DNA from: Parafrankia discariae
GTDB taxonomy: Bacteria; Actinomycetota; Actinomycetes; Frankiales; Frankiaceae
DNA length: 64,000 bases
Reading direction: 5' to 3'
Assembly: GCF_000373365.1 (NCBI RefSeq)
Contig: NZ_KB891102.1
Span: 17,632-81,631 of the forward strand
Below the pieces are notes generated by a model. It saw nothing but the letters and a program-made list of their open reading frames with translations. It made no database searches and was not told the DNA's origin. This document shows positions 16,267-25,037 of this stretch, piece by piece. The stretch's first letter is position 1, and every line of letters begins with the position of its first letter. Both the position numbers and the translations under genes were made by a program.

Positions 16267-17307
16267 ATGAGGACTGACACCATCCACGTCAACGCTGCCG
16301 CGACCTGGCTTCCCCCGCGCCGGCAGCCGCCCTCCGAGGTCGGCGCGACACCCGAGGACACGGGCTACACCGCGCTGGCGGTGTCGGACGGGCCGTCCGC
16401 GCCGGAGATGGCGGTGCTCGCCGCCAACGCGGCGCTGGCCCGGGCCGGCTGGCGCGGCGCCGAGCTGGATCTGCTCCTGCACGCCTGGAGCTACTACCAG
16501 GGGCACGACTTCTGGTCACCCGCGCACTACATCGCCGACCAGCTCGGCGCGCACGACGCGATGCCCGTCGGGATCCAGCAGATGTGCAACGGGGGTGCCG
16601 CGGCGCTGCAGTCCGCGGCCGCCCACCTGCTCGGCGACCCGACGATGACCCGGGTGCTGGTCACCACCGCGGACCGTTTCCACCCGCCGGGCTTCGACCG
16701 CTGGAACAGCGACCTCGGCGTCGCCTACGGGGACGGCGCGAGCGCGGTGCTGGTGAGCCGGACGAGCCCCGCGGCGTCCGCGGCCGACATTCCGGCGGGG
16801 CTGCGGCTGGTGTCGGTGACCTCGGTGTCGGCGCCGAACCTGGAGGCCATGCACCGTGGTGACGACCCGTTCGGCGCCGCCGCGCGTTCGGCGGCGGAGT
16901 CGGTCGACGTCCGCCGCACGAAACGCGCCTACCTGCGTCGCAACGGCAGTTCCGGCTACCGGGCGACCGAACGGGAACGTCTCGAGACCCTGCTGGGGCT
17001 GGCCATGAAGGAGGCCGGCGCCGACGTGGGCAGCCCGCGGCTGCGGTGCGTGGTGCTGCCGCGGGTGCACCGCGGTCCGTTGCGGTCGGTCTTCGGCCCG
17101 GTCGTCGAACGGCTGACCGGCGCCGAGGCGGTCGACTTCGGCCGCTCCACCGGGCACCTCGGCGCGGGCGACCTGACCGCCGGCATCGCCGACCTGCTCG
17201 ACCGCGAGCTGCTCGCGCCCGGTGAGACGGCCCTGGTCATAAGCACCGGCGCCGGTTTCACCTGGTCCTGCGCGGCGCTGACCGCACCCGGCCCCGAACC
17301 CGTCTGA
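16267..17307 (+). CDS. Stand-alone ketoacyl-ACP synthase III-like enzyme
   Basis: A 346-residue thiolase-fold protein of the KAS III family. The likely nucleophile is Cys107 in QQMCNGGAAALQSA; YGDGASAVLVS matches the central motif; His268 (PRVHRG) can be the catalytic His. The third FabH residue, Asn in GNxxxAS, appears as His297 in STGHLGAGD, so simple malonyl decarboxylation may be altered. Related KAS III-like enzymes in secondary metabolism load starter units or act as acyltransferases on finished scaffolds. Being near an AHBA/PKS cluster suggests a tailoring acyltransferase, but this is inference. Start: ATG 16267 with GGGAG 11 bases upstream; no better alternative. Confidence 0.82.
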   Translation: MRTDTIHVNAAATWLPPRRQPPSEVGATPEDTGYTALAVSDGPSAPEMAVLAANAALARAGWRGAELDLLLHAWSYYQGHDFWSPAHYIADQLGAHDAMPVGIQQMCNGGAAALQSAAAHLLGDPTMTRVLVTTADRFHPPGFDRWNSDLGVAYGDGASAVLVSRTSPAASAADIPAGLRLVSVTSVSAPNLEAMHRGDDPFGAAARSAAESVDVRRTKRAYLRRNGSSGYRATERERLETLLGLAMKEAGADVGSPRLRCVVLPRVHRGPLRSVFGPVVERLTGAEAVDFGRSTGHLGAGDLTAGIADLLDRELLAPGETALVISTGAGFTWSCAALTAPGPEPV

Positions 17308-17313
17308 TCCATA

Positions 17314-17335
17314 CCGGGCCGGGGCCGGCGCCCGG
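17314..17335. terminator. Possible bidirectional terminator hairpin
   Basis: A short inverted repeat CCGGGC / GCCCGG with a 10-base loop lies in the 30-base gap between the convergent stops of the KAS III-like gene and the solute-binding protein gene. There is no T-run, which is common in high-GC actinobacteria. Confidence 0.3.
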
Positions 17336-17337
17336 AC

Positions 17338-18915
17338 CTACTTCTGCATCCACAGCTCCTCGGGCAGCAACGAGCCGAGCCCGTACTGCGCGAGACCGCC
17401 CACGTTCTTGCCGGAGACGGCGCTGAGTGCGACCCGCTGGAGGAAGATCCCGGGGGTCAGTTCGGTCAGCCGCCGCTGGACGGTGTCGTAGGCGGCCTTG
17501 CGGTCCGGCTCCGCGGACGAGGTCCGCCCGGCGCTCAGCGCCTCGTTGAGCGCCGCGTCGTCGACCCCGGCCACGTTGGTGGGCCGGCCGCCGTAGAACG
17601 CGGTGTACAGCTTCGGTTCCGGGTCCCGGAAGAACGCGGAGGTGATGAACGTGTCGAAGTCGTGCGTCGCGTTCATCCTGCCGTAGTCGGCGAGCTGGAC
17701 GACCTTGACCTGCACCTTGACATTCTTGAAGCCGCTGAGCTGGGCCTGGACGTTCTCGGCGATCGCCCGGCTCTCGGAGCTGGGGAAGCTGGTGAACGTG
17801 AAGGTCACCGGCTTGCCCTCCGCGGCGAGCTCGTCGAACAGGCGCTGCGCCTTCGCCCGGTCCGCGCGTCGCAGGGGCGTCGGAGAGTAGAAGGGCGAGG
17901 TGTCGTCGAACAGCGTCTCGGCGGGCTGCCCGTCGCCCTCGTAGACCGCCAGGTTCAGTGCCTGCAGGTCGAGCGCCGCGGCCACCGCCTGGCGGGCCCG
18001 GATGTCGTCGAACGGTGCCCGGCGCAGGTTGAGCGCCATGAAGATGCCGCCGTTGACCGGCTTGCTGATGCTCGGGAGGTCGGCCTCCGCGGCCTTGTGG
18101 AGGTTGACCCAGTCCGACTCGACGGCGACGTCCGCGCCCCCGGTGAGCAGGGTGTTGTAACGCTGCCTGGACTCGACGGCCGCGCGGATCGTGAGGCTGT
18201 CAAGGTAGGGCCGGGGCGCGTCCCAGTAGCGCGGGTTCTTCACCAGTTCGATGTCGGCCTGCCGGGTCCAGTGCTCGAGCTTGAACGGGCCGGCGCCGAC
18301 GGGGTTCTGCTCGAACACCTGTGCGCCGCGCTGCAGGGCCGCGGGTGAGGCGATCCAGTTCATTCCCGTGCTGAGGACGACCTCGGCGAAGTTCGGCACC
18401 GGCTCGACCATCGAGATCTTCAGGGTGCGGGCGTCCACCGCCTCGGTGGAGGCGACCAGCGCGGCCTCACCGCGGTAGCTCGACGCGTTCGCGGGGTCCT
18501 TCAGGCGCTCCCAGTTGAACTTCACGGCGGCGGCGTCGAGCGGGCTGCCGTCGGAGAAGACCAGCCCCGGCCGCAGGCGGAGCTCGAAGGTGGCGCCGTC
18601 GTCACCGGTCGTGAACGACTCGGCCATCTTGTGGACGACCTGGCCCTTGTCGTCGTCGATCATCAGTGTCCCGTACAGGGCGTTGCCCACGACGGCCGTC
18701 GCCGCGTAGGCGTTGCCGAGCTTGGCCGGGTCCATGCTGCTCGTGTCGGCCAGCATGAGGATCCGCGCCCTGCCGCCCGCCACCGGCGTCCCGGTGGCGC
18801 CCGTCGCGGCGGTGCCCGTGGCGCTGTCACCGTCGCCACCACCACCGCACGCCCCCAGGATCAGCGCCACGGCGCCTACGGCGGCGGTGGCGAGTAATCG
18901 CCTCGTACGGATCAT
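17338..18915 (-). CDS. ABC transporter solute-binding lipoprotein, family 5
   Basis: A 525-residue extracytoplasmic binding protein of the oligopeptide/nickel family (SBP_bac_5). The signal peptide MIRTRRLLATAAVGAVALIL ends in the lipobox LGAC (Cys23), followed by a Gly/Ser/Thr linker. Family features include YGTLMIDDDKG, FELRLRPGLVFSDGSPLDAAAVKFNWERL (in parts) and GAGPFKLEHWT. Start ATG 18915 has a GGAGAGAGG site; an earlier in-frame start would spoil the signal peptide. No permease or ATPase genes adjoin it, so the rest of the transporter must be elsewhere or shared. Substrate unknown; peptides are the family default. Confidence 0.88.
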   Translation of the reverse strand: MIRTRRLLATAAVGAVALILGACGGGGDGDSATGTAATGATGTPVAGGRARILMLADTSSMDPAKLGNAYAATAVVGNALYGTLMIDDDKGQVVHKMAESFTTGDDGATFELRLRPGLVFSDGSPLDAAAVKFNWERLKDPANASSYRGEAALVASTEAVDARTLKISMVEPVPNFAEVVLSTGMNWIASPAALQRGAQVFEQNPVGAGPFKLEHWTRQADIELVKNPRYWDAPRPYLDSLTIRAAVESRQRYNTLLTGGADVAVESDWVNLHKAAEADLPSISKPVNGGIFMALNLRRAPFDDIRARQAVAAALDLQALNLAVYEGDGQPAETLFDDTSPFYSPTPLRRADRAKAQRLFDELAAEGKPVTFTFTSFPSSESRAIAENVQAQLSGFKNVKVQVKVVQLADYGRMNATHDFDTFITSAFFRDPEPKLYTAFYGGRPTNVAGVDDAALNEALSAGRTSSAEPDRKAAYDTVQRRLTELTPGIFLQRVALSAVSGKNVGGLAQYGLGSLLPEELWMQK

Positions 18916-19282
18916 CGTCGTCCTCTCTCCAGTGCCCGCTGACGTGGCCACGCACGGCATACCGGGCCGTCGGGGAGTGAACTGTGTCACGCTGTTTTAG
19001 CGGAGTCAACGTCTACATAAATGCTCGGCTGCGTACTTTTATTTACGAGAACTAGGTTCTACCTAGTGAGGTCATGGCGGTGCCTGACGGGCCGCCGCGC
19101 GGACCGCCGCGCGGACCGGCGCTTCGGAGCCGCGCTCCGGCGTCCCGAACGGCCGGGCGCGTTGGTGGCAGCGTCCGTCCACTGTCGATCGGGGTCCGGG
19201 CACCTGGCACATAACGTTTGCCTGCCGAAGGCGTCCACGCGCCGACCGACCCCGCGCGCGCCCACCTGACAAAGGGGTACCG
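18916..19282. promoter_or_regulatory. Divergent AT-rich intergenic region with a palindrome
   Basis: No gene. Between the solute-binding lipoprotein (minus) and the TPR-like gene (plus). The stretch 18985-19070 is unusually AT-rich for this genome (TTTTAG, ACATAAATG, TTTTATTTACG), which is the likely promoter zone for the lipoprotein. It also contains the perfect inverted repeat at 19051-19067. Confidence 0.45.
19051..19067. promoter_or_regulatory. Perfect 17-base palindrome, possible operator
   Basis: ACTAGGT-TCT-ACCTAGT: two 7-base arms around a three-base centre, within the AT-rich divergent promoter region. The form suits a dimeric repressor of either flanking gene. No regulator gene is adjacent. 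Confidence 0.5.
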
Positions 19283-20539
19283 ATGCCATCCGCGCCGCGA
19301 GGCACCGACACCTACGCCGGCTGCGCGCGTCCGCAGCCCGTCGGGGTGTTCCCGCTGCCCGCCGGATTCCTCCTGGTCCCCGGCGGCGAGACGACGTCCG
19401 GGCTGTGCCGCACGCTGGCGGACGGCCGGCTGCCCGCCGCCTGGCCACCGGAGCTGGCCGCCCTCGAGCTCGCCTACCGCGGAAACGTGATCGCGGCGGT
19501 CGATCTGCTGCGCGGCGACGACCCGGTCACCCGCTACAACCGGTTCGTGCTCCGCCCGGCCGGCCGGCCCCCGGAGGACCCGGCCGCGCTGCGCGAGGCG
19601 CTCGGCGCCGAGCTGGGCATCCTGGTCGACGTCGTCCGCTTCGCCCTCGGCGAGCTCGACGAACCGCCGGCGCTGACCGGGGAGACCGGGGAGATCGCGG
19701 CCCTGGTGTGGTCCGCGCACGCCGCGCACGCGATGGCCGCCGGCCGCCTCGACGACGCCGCGCGGATGCTCGGCGAGGGCGTCGCCGCCGCCGCCGACCC
19801 CTCCCCCGGGCTGGCCGCCCAGCTCATGGCGACGGCCGCCGGACTGCGCCGCGACGCCGAGGGACCGACCCCCGCCGTCGCCACCGACCTGACCGCCGCG
19901 CTGGCGGCGCTGGAACACACCGACCTGGCCACCGGACGCGCCGAGCTGCACCTGACACTCGGATCGGTCCACCACGAGCTGGCCGGGGACGACCTGGCCG
20001 GCCTGCGGACCGCCGCCGAGCACTACCTGGCCGCGCTGCGCCTGATCACCGTCGACACCGCCCCCGAACTGTTCGCGTCCGCGCAGGTCAACCTGGCCGG
20101 CGCCTACCTGGCCATGCCGATGAACTCCGCGTCCGACCAGCTGCGGATCGGGGTCGCCATGCAGGGCCTGCGCACCGCGCTGACCGTGTACACCCGCCAG
20201 TCCCATCCCGAGCAGTGGGCGAGCACCCAGCTGAGCCTCGCGAACGCGCTCGTCTACGCGCCGGCCGCGCACCGGCGGGACAACCTGGTCGAGGCGGTCG
20301 GCCGCTACCAGGAGGTCATCACCACCCGCGAGGGCCTGGCCGACCCGCTCGGCTACGCCCGCGCGCTGGCCAACCAGGGCAACGCGCTGGCGCACCTGGG
20401 GGCCTTCCCACAGGCGACGGCGGTGCTGCACGAGGCCCGCTCGGTCTTCGAGCGCAGCGGCGAGACCGCCGCCGCCGCCGCGGTCCGGGAGGTGCTCGAC
20501 GAGATCGCCCGGCACGTCGCGACGAACCGGGCGACGTGA
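19283..20539 (+). CDS. TPR-like protein coupled to hypF
   Basis: A 418-residue protein I cannot assign to a named family. The C-terminal two thirds look like helical tetratricopeptide-type repeats: segments such as [45 protein letters not shown] and [19 protein letters not shown] have the alternating small/large residue pattern of TPR helices. No signal peptide. ATG 19283 has AAGGGG at good spacing. Its stop overlaps the GTG of the HypF gene (GTGA), which implies coupled translation and perhaps a scaffold or co-factor role for HypF-dependent carbamoylation or maturation. That link rests only on position. Confidence 0.75.
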   Translation: MPSAPRGTDTYAGCARPQPVGVFPLPAGFLLVPGGETTSGLCRTLADGRLPAAWPPELAALELAYRGNVIAAVDLLRGDDPVTRYNRFVLRPAGRPPEDPAALREALGAELGILVDVVRFALGELDEPPALTGETGEIAALVWSAHAAHAMAAGRLDDAARMLGEGVAAAADPSPGLAAQLMATAAGLRRDAEGPTPAVATDLTAALAALEHTDLATGRAELHLTLGSVHHELAGDDLAGLRTAAEHYLAALRLITVDTAPELFASAQVNLAGAYLAMPMNSASDQLRIGVAMQGLRTALTVYTRQSHPEQWASTQLSLANALVYAPAAHRRDNLVEAVGRYQEVITTREGLADPLGYARALANQGNALAHLGAFPQATAVLHEARSVFERSGETAAAAAVREVLDEIARHVATNRAT

Positions 20540-23067
20540 CAGGCCCGCCCGGGATGTCGCCACCGAGGCCGGTGGCGGGCCCCGGGCGGGTGCGGCGGCG
20601 GGTGGCGGTGGAGGGAGTCGTCCAGGGGGTCGGGTTCCGGCCCCATGTGCACCGCCTCGCCACCGCGCTGGGGCTGACCGGTGTCGTCGGCAACGAGGCC
20701 GGTCGCGTCGTCGCCGAGGTGGAGGGCGACGCGGCGGCGGTCGCGGAGTTCCTGCGCCGGCTGACCGCGCCGGCACCGCCGCTGGCCCGGATCGACCGGG
20801 TGAGCGTCACCGACCAGAGCTGCGTCCGGGCCGCCGACGGGCCGGGATCCACAACACACGCCGACACCGGTTTCCGGATCGTGGCCAGCACGGCCGCGGC
20901 CGGCCCGCGGACCATGGTGGCACCCGACGTCGCCGTCTGCGCCGACTGCCTGCGGGAGCTGTTCGACCCGGCGGACCGGCGGTACCGCCACCCCTTCGTC
21001 ACCTGTACGAACTGCGGACCGCGTTTCACGATCATCGACGCGCTGCCCTACGACCGGGCCACCACGACGATGGCCCGGTTCCCGATGTGCCCACGGTGCG
21101 CCGCCGAGTACACCGACCCGCGCGACCGGCGCTTCCACGCCGAACCGGTCTGCTGCCCGGACTGCGGGCCGCGGCTGTGGTTCCGCGCGGCCCGTCCCGC
21201 CGACGCCACCGGGACAACCGTCGACGGCCCCCGGGAGACGTTCGGGACCCCCGGCTTCGAGACCCACGGCACGGATGCCGCGCTGGCCGCCGCGCAACGC
21301 GCCCTCGCGGCGGGACGGATCGTGGCGGTCAAGGGGATCGGCGGCTTCCACCTGGCCTGCCGCGTGGACGACGACCGTGCCGTCGACCTCCTGCGCACCC
21401 GCAAGGGACGTCCCGACCGGCCGTTCGCGGTGATGGTGCGTGACCTGGCGACGGCGGCCGAGCTGGCCGATCTCTCGGCGGCCGAGGCGGAGCTGCTCAC
21501 CTGCGCGGCCGCTCCGATCGTGCTCGCCCGGCGCCGGCCCGACGCCCCCCTGTCGGACCGGGTCGCGCCCGCGAGCGCGCTGGTGGGCCTGCTGCTGCCG
21601 TACACGCCGGTGCACCATCTGCTGTTCGCGCCGGTGCCCGGCGACGGCCCGCCGCCGCCCCGGGCGCTGGTGATGACCAGCGGCAACCGCTCCGGTGACC
21701 CGATCTGTTTCGCCGACGCCGACGCCGACGCCCACGCCGCCGGCGGCGGCGGCGCGGACGAGGACGGCGCGGGTGGGCGGCTGGCCGGGCTGGCCGACGC
21801 GTTCCTCCTGCACGACCGGCCGATCCTGCAGCCGTGCGACGACTCGGTGCTGCGTTGGGACGGCGAGCAGGTGCTGCCGCTGCGCCGTTCCCGCGGCTAC
21901 GTGCCGCTGGCGGTGGACCTGGGCCGGCCGGTGGAGTCGGTGCTCGCCGTGGGCGGCGACGGCAAGTCCGCGTTCTGCCTGACCGCCGGGCACCGGGCGA
22001 TCGTCTCGCAGCACCTTGGCGACATGGGCGGGCTCGCCGCGCTGCGGGCGTTGGAGCACGCGAGCGCCCGGCTGGGCGACCTGTACGCCGCCGAGCCGAC
22101 GGCCGTCGCCGCGGACCTGCACCCCGGCTACCGCACCCGCGACTGGGCGGCCCGGCGGGCGGCCGGCCGGGGCGAGCGGATCCACCTGGTCCAGCACCAC
22201 CACGCCCATGTGGCCGCGCTGCTCGCCGAACACGGCCGGCTCGGCGACACCATCCTCGGGATGGCCTTCGACGGCACCGGCTACGGGCTCGACGCGACGG
22301 TCTGGGGTGGCGAGGCGCTGCTGGTCGGCCCGGAGGTCACCCACGCCGACCGGGTGGCGCACCTGCGTCCCGTCGCGTTGCCGGGCGGTGACGCCGCCGC
22401 GCGCGCTCCGTACCGCTGTGCCCTGGCCCACCTCGCCGCCGCCGGGCTCGGCTGGAGGACCGACCTGGCGCCGGTGCGCGCCTGCGCCCCCACGGAGCTG
22501 CGCGCGCTGCGGGCGATGGTGGACCGGGGCGTGTCCTGCGTGCCCAGCAGCAGCATGGGTCGTCTGTTCGACGCGGTCGCCGCCCTGCTCGACGTGCGGC
22601 AGCGGAGCACCTTCGAGGCGCAGGCCGCCGGTGAGCTGGAGGCCCTCGCCGCCGACGCGCCACCGCCGCTCGCGGCCGGGTCCGGGTCCGGGTCCGGGTT
22701 CGGGTTCGGGTTCGGGTTCGACGGTCGGGTGCTCGATCCGGCGCCGGTGATCGCGGGAATCGTCGGCGGGCTGCGCGCGGGCCTCGCCCCGGCCGCGCTC
22801 GCCTCCGCGTTCCACCTGGCGGTCGCCGACGCGGTGACCCGGGTCGCGCTGGCGGCCCGGCACCGCCACGGCGTCGGCCTGGTCGGGCTGACCGGAGGCG
22901 TGTTCGCCAACGTTCTCCTGGTGCGGGCCTGCCGGGCCCGGCTCACCGCCGCCGGATTCGAGGTTCTCACGCACCGGGTGGTCCCGCCGGGTGACGGTGG
23001 TCTGGCACTCGGGCAGGCCGCGATCGCCGTGGCCACCGCCCACGCTGGGCGCGGACCCGCCAGCTGA
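20536..23067 (+). CDS. hypF: Carbamoyltransferase HypF
   Basis: Full-length HypF, 843 residues, which makes the thiocarboxamide/cyanide ligand precursor for the NiFe-hydrogenase active site from carbamoyl phosphate. Order: acylphosphatase domain ([14 protein letters not shown], about 20-100), a double zinc finger with four CxxC pairs (CADC, CTNC, CPRC, CPDC), YrdC-like domain ([15 protein letters not shown] with the [12 protein letters not shown] block), and a Kae1-like carbamoyltransferase domain ([36 protein letters not shown]). Start: GTG 20536 overlaps the upstream stop by four bases; ATG 20554 in the same frame is the alternative. No other hyp or hydrogenase genes are in the window. A (Gly-Ser)/(Gly-Phe) repeat tract sits between residues about 714 and 728. 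Confidence 0.92.
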   Translation: MTGPPGMSPPRPVAGPGRVRRRVAVEGVVQGVGFRPHVHRLATALGLTGVVGNEAGRVVAEVEGDAAAVAEFLRRLTAPAPPLARIDRVSVTDQSCVRAADGPGSTTHADTGFRIVASTAAAGPRTMVAPDVAVCADCLRELFDPADRRYRHPFVTCTNCGPRFTIIDALPYDRATTTMARFPMCPRCAAEYTDPRDRRFHAEPVCCPDCGPRLWFRAARPADATGTTVDGPRETFGTPGFETHGTDAALAAAQRALAAGRIVAVKGIGGFHLACRVDDDRAVDLLRTRKGRPDRPFAVMVRDLATAAELADLSAAEAELLTCAAAPIVLARRRPDAPLSDRVAPASALVGLLLPYTPVHHLLFAPVPGDGPPPPRALVMTSGNRSGDPICFADADADAHAAGGGGADEDGAGGRLAGLADAFLLHDRPILQPCDDSVLRWDGEQVLPLRRSRGYVPLAVDLGRPVESVLAVGGDGKSAFCLTAGHRAIVSQHLGDMGGLAALRALEHASARLGDLYAAEPTAVAADLHPGYRTRDWAARRAAGRGERIHLVQHHHAHVAALLAEHGRLGDTILGMAFDGTGYGLDATVWGGEALLVGPEVTHADRVAHLRPVALPGGDAAARAPYRCALAHLAAAGLGWRTDLAPVRACAPTELRALRAMVDRGVSCVPSSSMGRLFDAVAALLDVRQRSTFEAQAAGELEALAADAPPPLAAGSGSGSGFGFGFGFDGRVLDPAPVIAGIVGGLRAGLAPAALASAFHLAVADAVTRVALAARHRHGVGLVGLTGGVFANVLLVRACRARLTAAGFEVLTHRVVPPGDGGLALGQAAIAVATAHAGRGPAS
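22678..22719. repeat. Seven-unit hexanucleotide array inside hypF
   Basis: Three gggtcc units followed by four gggttc units, in frame, encoding (Gly-Ser)3 (Gly-Phe)4. A single C-to-T change distinguishes the two sub-arrays. It falls in a loop of the Kae1-like domain, so length change would probably be tolerated. Confidence 0.9.
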
Positions 23068-23218
23068 CCATGCCGGCGGGGCGCCTGACGGCCCCCGGGA
23101 CGGTGACGCGCGCCCCCACCTCGTGAGAATTTGGTACTTAACTGTGAGAGCGGGGTTTCTGCTGGTTGTGGCACCGAATCGCGATCAGCCTCGTCACCGC
23201 GGACAAGGAGAACACAGG

Positions 23219-24433
23219 GTGCTGACACTCAAGGCCGCCGGCCTGCTCGACGTGGACACCGGGGAGATCACCCGGCCCGGGATCCTGAAGATCGAAGGTG
23301 AGCGGATCGTCGGCCTCGGCGGCCAGCCCGAGGGCGAGGTCCTGGACCTCGGCGACCTGATCCTGCTGCCTGGCCTGATGGACATGGAACTCAACCTCCT
23401 GATGGGAGGCCCCGGCGAACACCCACTGACCGGGCAGATGCGCGACGACCCGCCGCTGCGGATGATGCGCGCGACCCAGAACGCCCGCCGCACCCTGCGC
23501 GCCGGCTTCACCACGGTGCGCAACCTCGGCCTGTTCTGCAAGACCGGCGGCTACCTGCTCGACGTCGCACTGATGAAGGCGATCGACGCCGGCTGGATCG
23601 ACGGCCCGCGCGTCGTCCCCGCCGGCCACGCCATCACCCCGACCGGCGGGCACCTCGACCCCACCATGTTCGGCGCGTTCGCCCCGCACGTCCTCCAGCT
23701 CACCGTCGAGGAGGGCCTGGCCAACGGGCCCGACGAGATCCGCCGGGCCGTCCGGCACAACATCAAGCACGGCGCCCAGGTCATCAAGATGTGCGGCTCC
23801 GGTGGAGCCATGTCCCACAGCAGCGGCCCCTCCGGCTCCCGGCACTACTCCAACGAGGAGGTGCTGGCACTCACCGACGAGGCGCACCGGCGCGGTCTGC
23901 GGGTGGCCGCGCACACCCACGGCTCGGAAGCCGTCCAGCAGATGGTCGAGTGCGGTGTCGACTGCATCGAGCACGCCTTCATGATCGACGACGACACGAT
24001 CAACCTGCTGATCAAGCGGGACGTGTGGGTGGTCGCCACCCAGGCGCTGATCGACAACATGCCGGTGCTGCGCGACGCCGAACCGGAGATCCAGGCGAAG
24101 GCCGCCCTCATCTTCCCGCGGGCCAAGGCCTCCATCCGCAACGCCATCGAGGCCGGCGTGAAGATCGCTGTCGGCAGCGACGCGCCGGCGATCCCGCACG
24201 GCAAGAACGCTCTCGAACTGGTCGCCCTGGTCGACCGGGGCATGACCCCGCTGCAGGCGATCCAGGCCGCGACCATCGTGGGCGCGGACCTCATCGACGT
24301 CACCGACCGCGGCCGGCTGGCCGAAGGCCTGCTCGCCGACGTCATCGGCGTGCGCGGCAACCCCCTCGAGGACATCCGCGTCCTGCAGCGGGTCCCGTTC
24401 GTCATGAAGGGCGGCAAGCAGTTTGTCTACTGA
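23219..24433 (+). CDS. Amidohydrolase-family protein lacking the HxH metal motif
   Basis: A 404-residue TIM-barrel metal-dependent hydrolase related to imidazolonepropionase/prolidase-type amidohydrolases. The usual PGLID-x-H-x-H strand reads LPGLMDMELNLLMGG, so both first metal-ligand histidines are replaced by Glu and Asn. The other expected ligands remain: Lys in AQVIKMCGSGG, His in AAHTHGSEAV, His in CIEHAF and Asp in VGSDAP. It may therefore bind one metal or use an altered site. Start: GTG 23219 with AAGGAG eight bases upstream is compelling; the frame is open further upstream but overlaps hypF. Its stop overlaps the start of the SnoaL-like gene, so the two probably act in one degradative pathway. 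Substrate unknown. Confidence 0.85.
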   Translation: MLTLKAAGLLDVDTGEITRPGILKIEGERIVGLGGQPEGEVLDLGDLILLPGLMDMELNLLMGGPGEHPLTGQMRDDPPLRMMRATQNARRTLRAGFTTVRNLGLFCKTGGYLLDVALMKAIDAGWIDGPRVVPAGHAITPTGGHLDPTMFGAFAPHVLQLTVEEGLANGPDEIRRAVRHNIKHGAQVIKMCGSGGAMSHSSGPSGSRHYSNEEVLALTDEAHRRGLRVAAHTHGSEAVQQMVECGVDCIEHAFMIDDDTINLLIKRDVWVVATQALIDNMPVLRDAEPEIQAKAALIFPRAKASIRNAIEAGVKIAVGSDAPAIPHGKNALELVALVDRGMTPLQAIQAATIVGADLIDVTDRGRLAEGLLADVIGVRGNPLEDIRVLQRVPFVMKGGKQFVY

Positions 24434-24896
24434 GCCCACCACCCAGCCCACCGCCGGATCCGCCCCCACCGGGCCGAGCCGGACCGATGACCTGGTCGAG
24501 ATCCAGCAGCTCCTCGCCCGCTACGCGGTGACGATCACACAGAGCGACGTCGAGGGGCTCCTCAAGGTCTTCACACCGGACGGCACCTACACCGCCTTCG
24601 GGGACACCTTCGCCCTCAAGGACTTCCCGACGCTGGTCGCCGCCGCTCCCAAGGGCCTGTTCCTCACCGGTACCCCGCTCATCGACCTCGCCGACGACGG
24701 AACCAACGCCACCGGCACCCAGCCGCTGTGCTTCATCGAGCACTCCCAGCACGACATGCGCATCGGCTACTACAGGGACACCTACCTGCGCACCGCCGAA
24801 GGATGGCGGCTGCGTACCAGGGCGATGACCTTCATCCGCCGCAGTGGCGCCCACGACTCGGGTATCCCCCACGTCATCGAGCGCCTCTCGTCCTGA
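24423..24896 (+). CDS. SnoaL/NTF2-like small protein
   Basis: A 157-residue protein with the cone-shaped SnoaL/NTF2 fold: helix VEIQQLLARYAVTITQSDVEGLLKVF (in parts), then FTPDGTYTAFG, and C-terminal strands IGYYRDTYLRTAEGWRLRTRAM. Such proteins are often isomerases, dehydratases or hydrolases of small hydrophobic substrates; the family gives no single reaction. The start is TTG 24423, which overlaps the amidohydrolase gene by 11 bases; no ATG or GTG in this frame would keep the first helix, so I accept TTG. Tight coupling suggests the two enzymes share a pathway. Confidence 0.78.
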   Translation: MSTEPTTQPTAGSAPTGPSRTDDLVEIQQLLARYAVTITQSDVEGLLKVFTPDGTYTAFGDTFALKDFPTLVAAAPKGLFLTGTPLIDLADDGTNATGTQPLCFIEHSQHDMRIGYYRDTYLRTAEGWRLRTRAMTFIRRSGAHDSGIPHVIERLSS

Positions 24897-24970
24897 CGGT
24901 GACCGGCCTGGCCCCAGCCGGTCCAGGGTCCAGCGGGGGATCGCCGGCGGCGGGCAGGTTGGGGCCACCG

Positions 24971-25015
24971 CCGCGGTGCGTCGGCTTGCCGCCTGCTCGC
25001 GGCCGACGCCCGCGG
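24971..25015. terminator. Hairpin between convergent genes, likely bidirectional terminator
   Basis: A 14-base-pair stem (24971-24985 with 25002-25015, a single bulged T) around a 16-base loop, placed between the convergent stops of the SnoaL-like and VOC genes. There is no poly-T tail. Confidence 0.5.
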
Positions 25016-25037
25016 CCCGCACGGCGCCCGGGCGTTC

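Noticed and set aside
20536-23067. HypF-like protein as a NodU/TobZ-type carbamoyltransferase of the ansamycin cluster
   Set aside because: It keeps the acylphosphatase and double zinc-finger domains of true HypF, and lies beyond unrelated genes from the PKS cluster.
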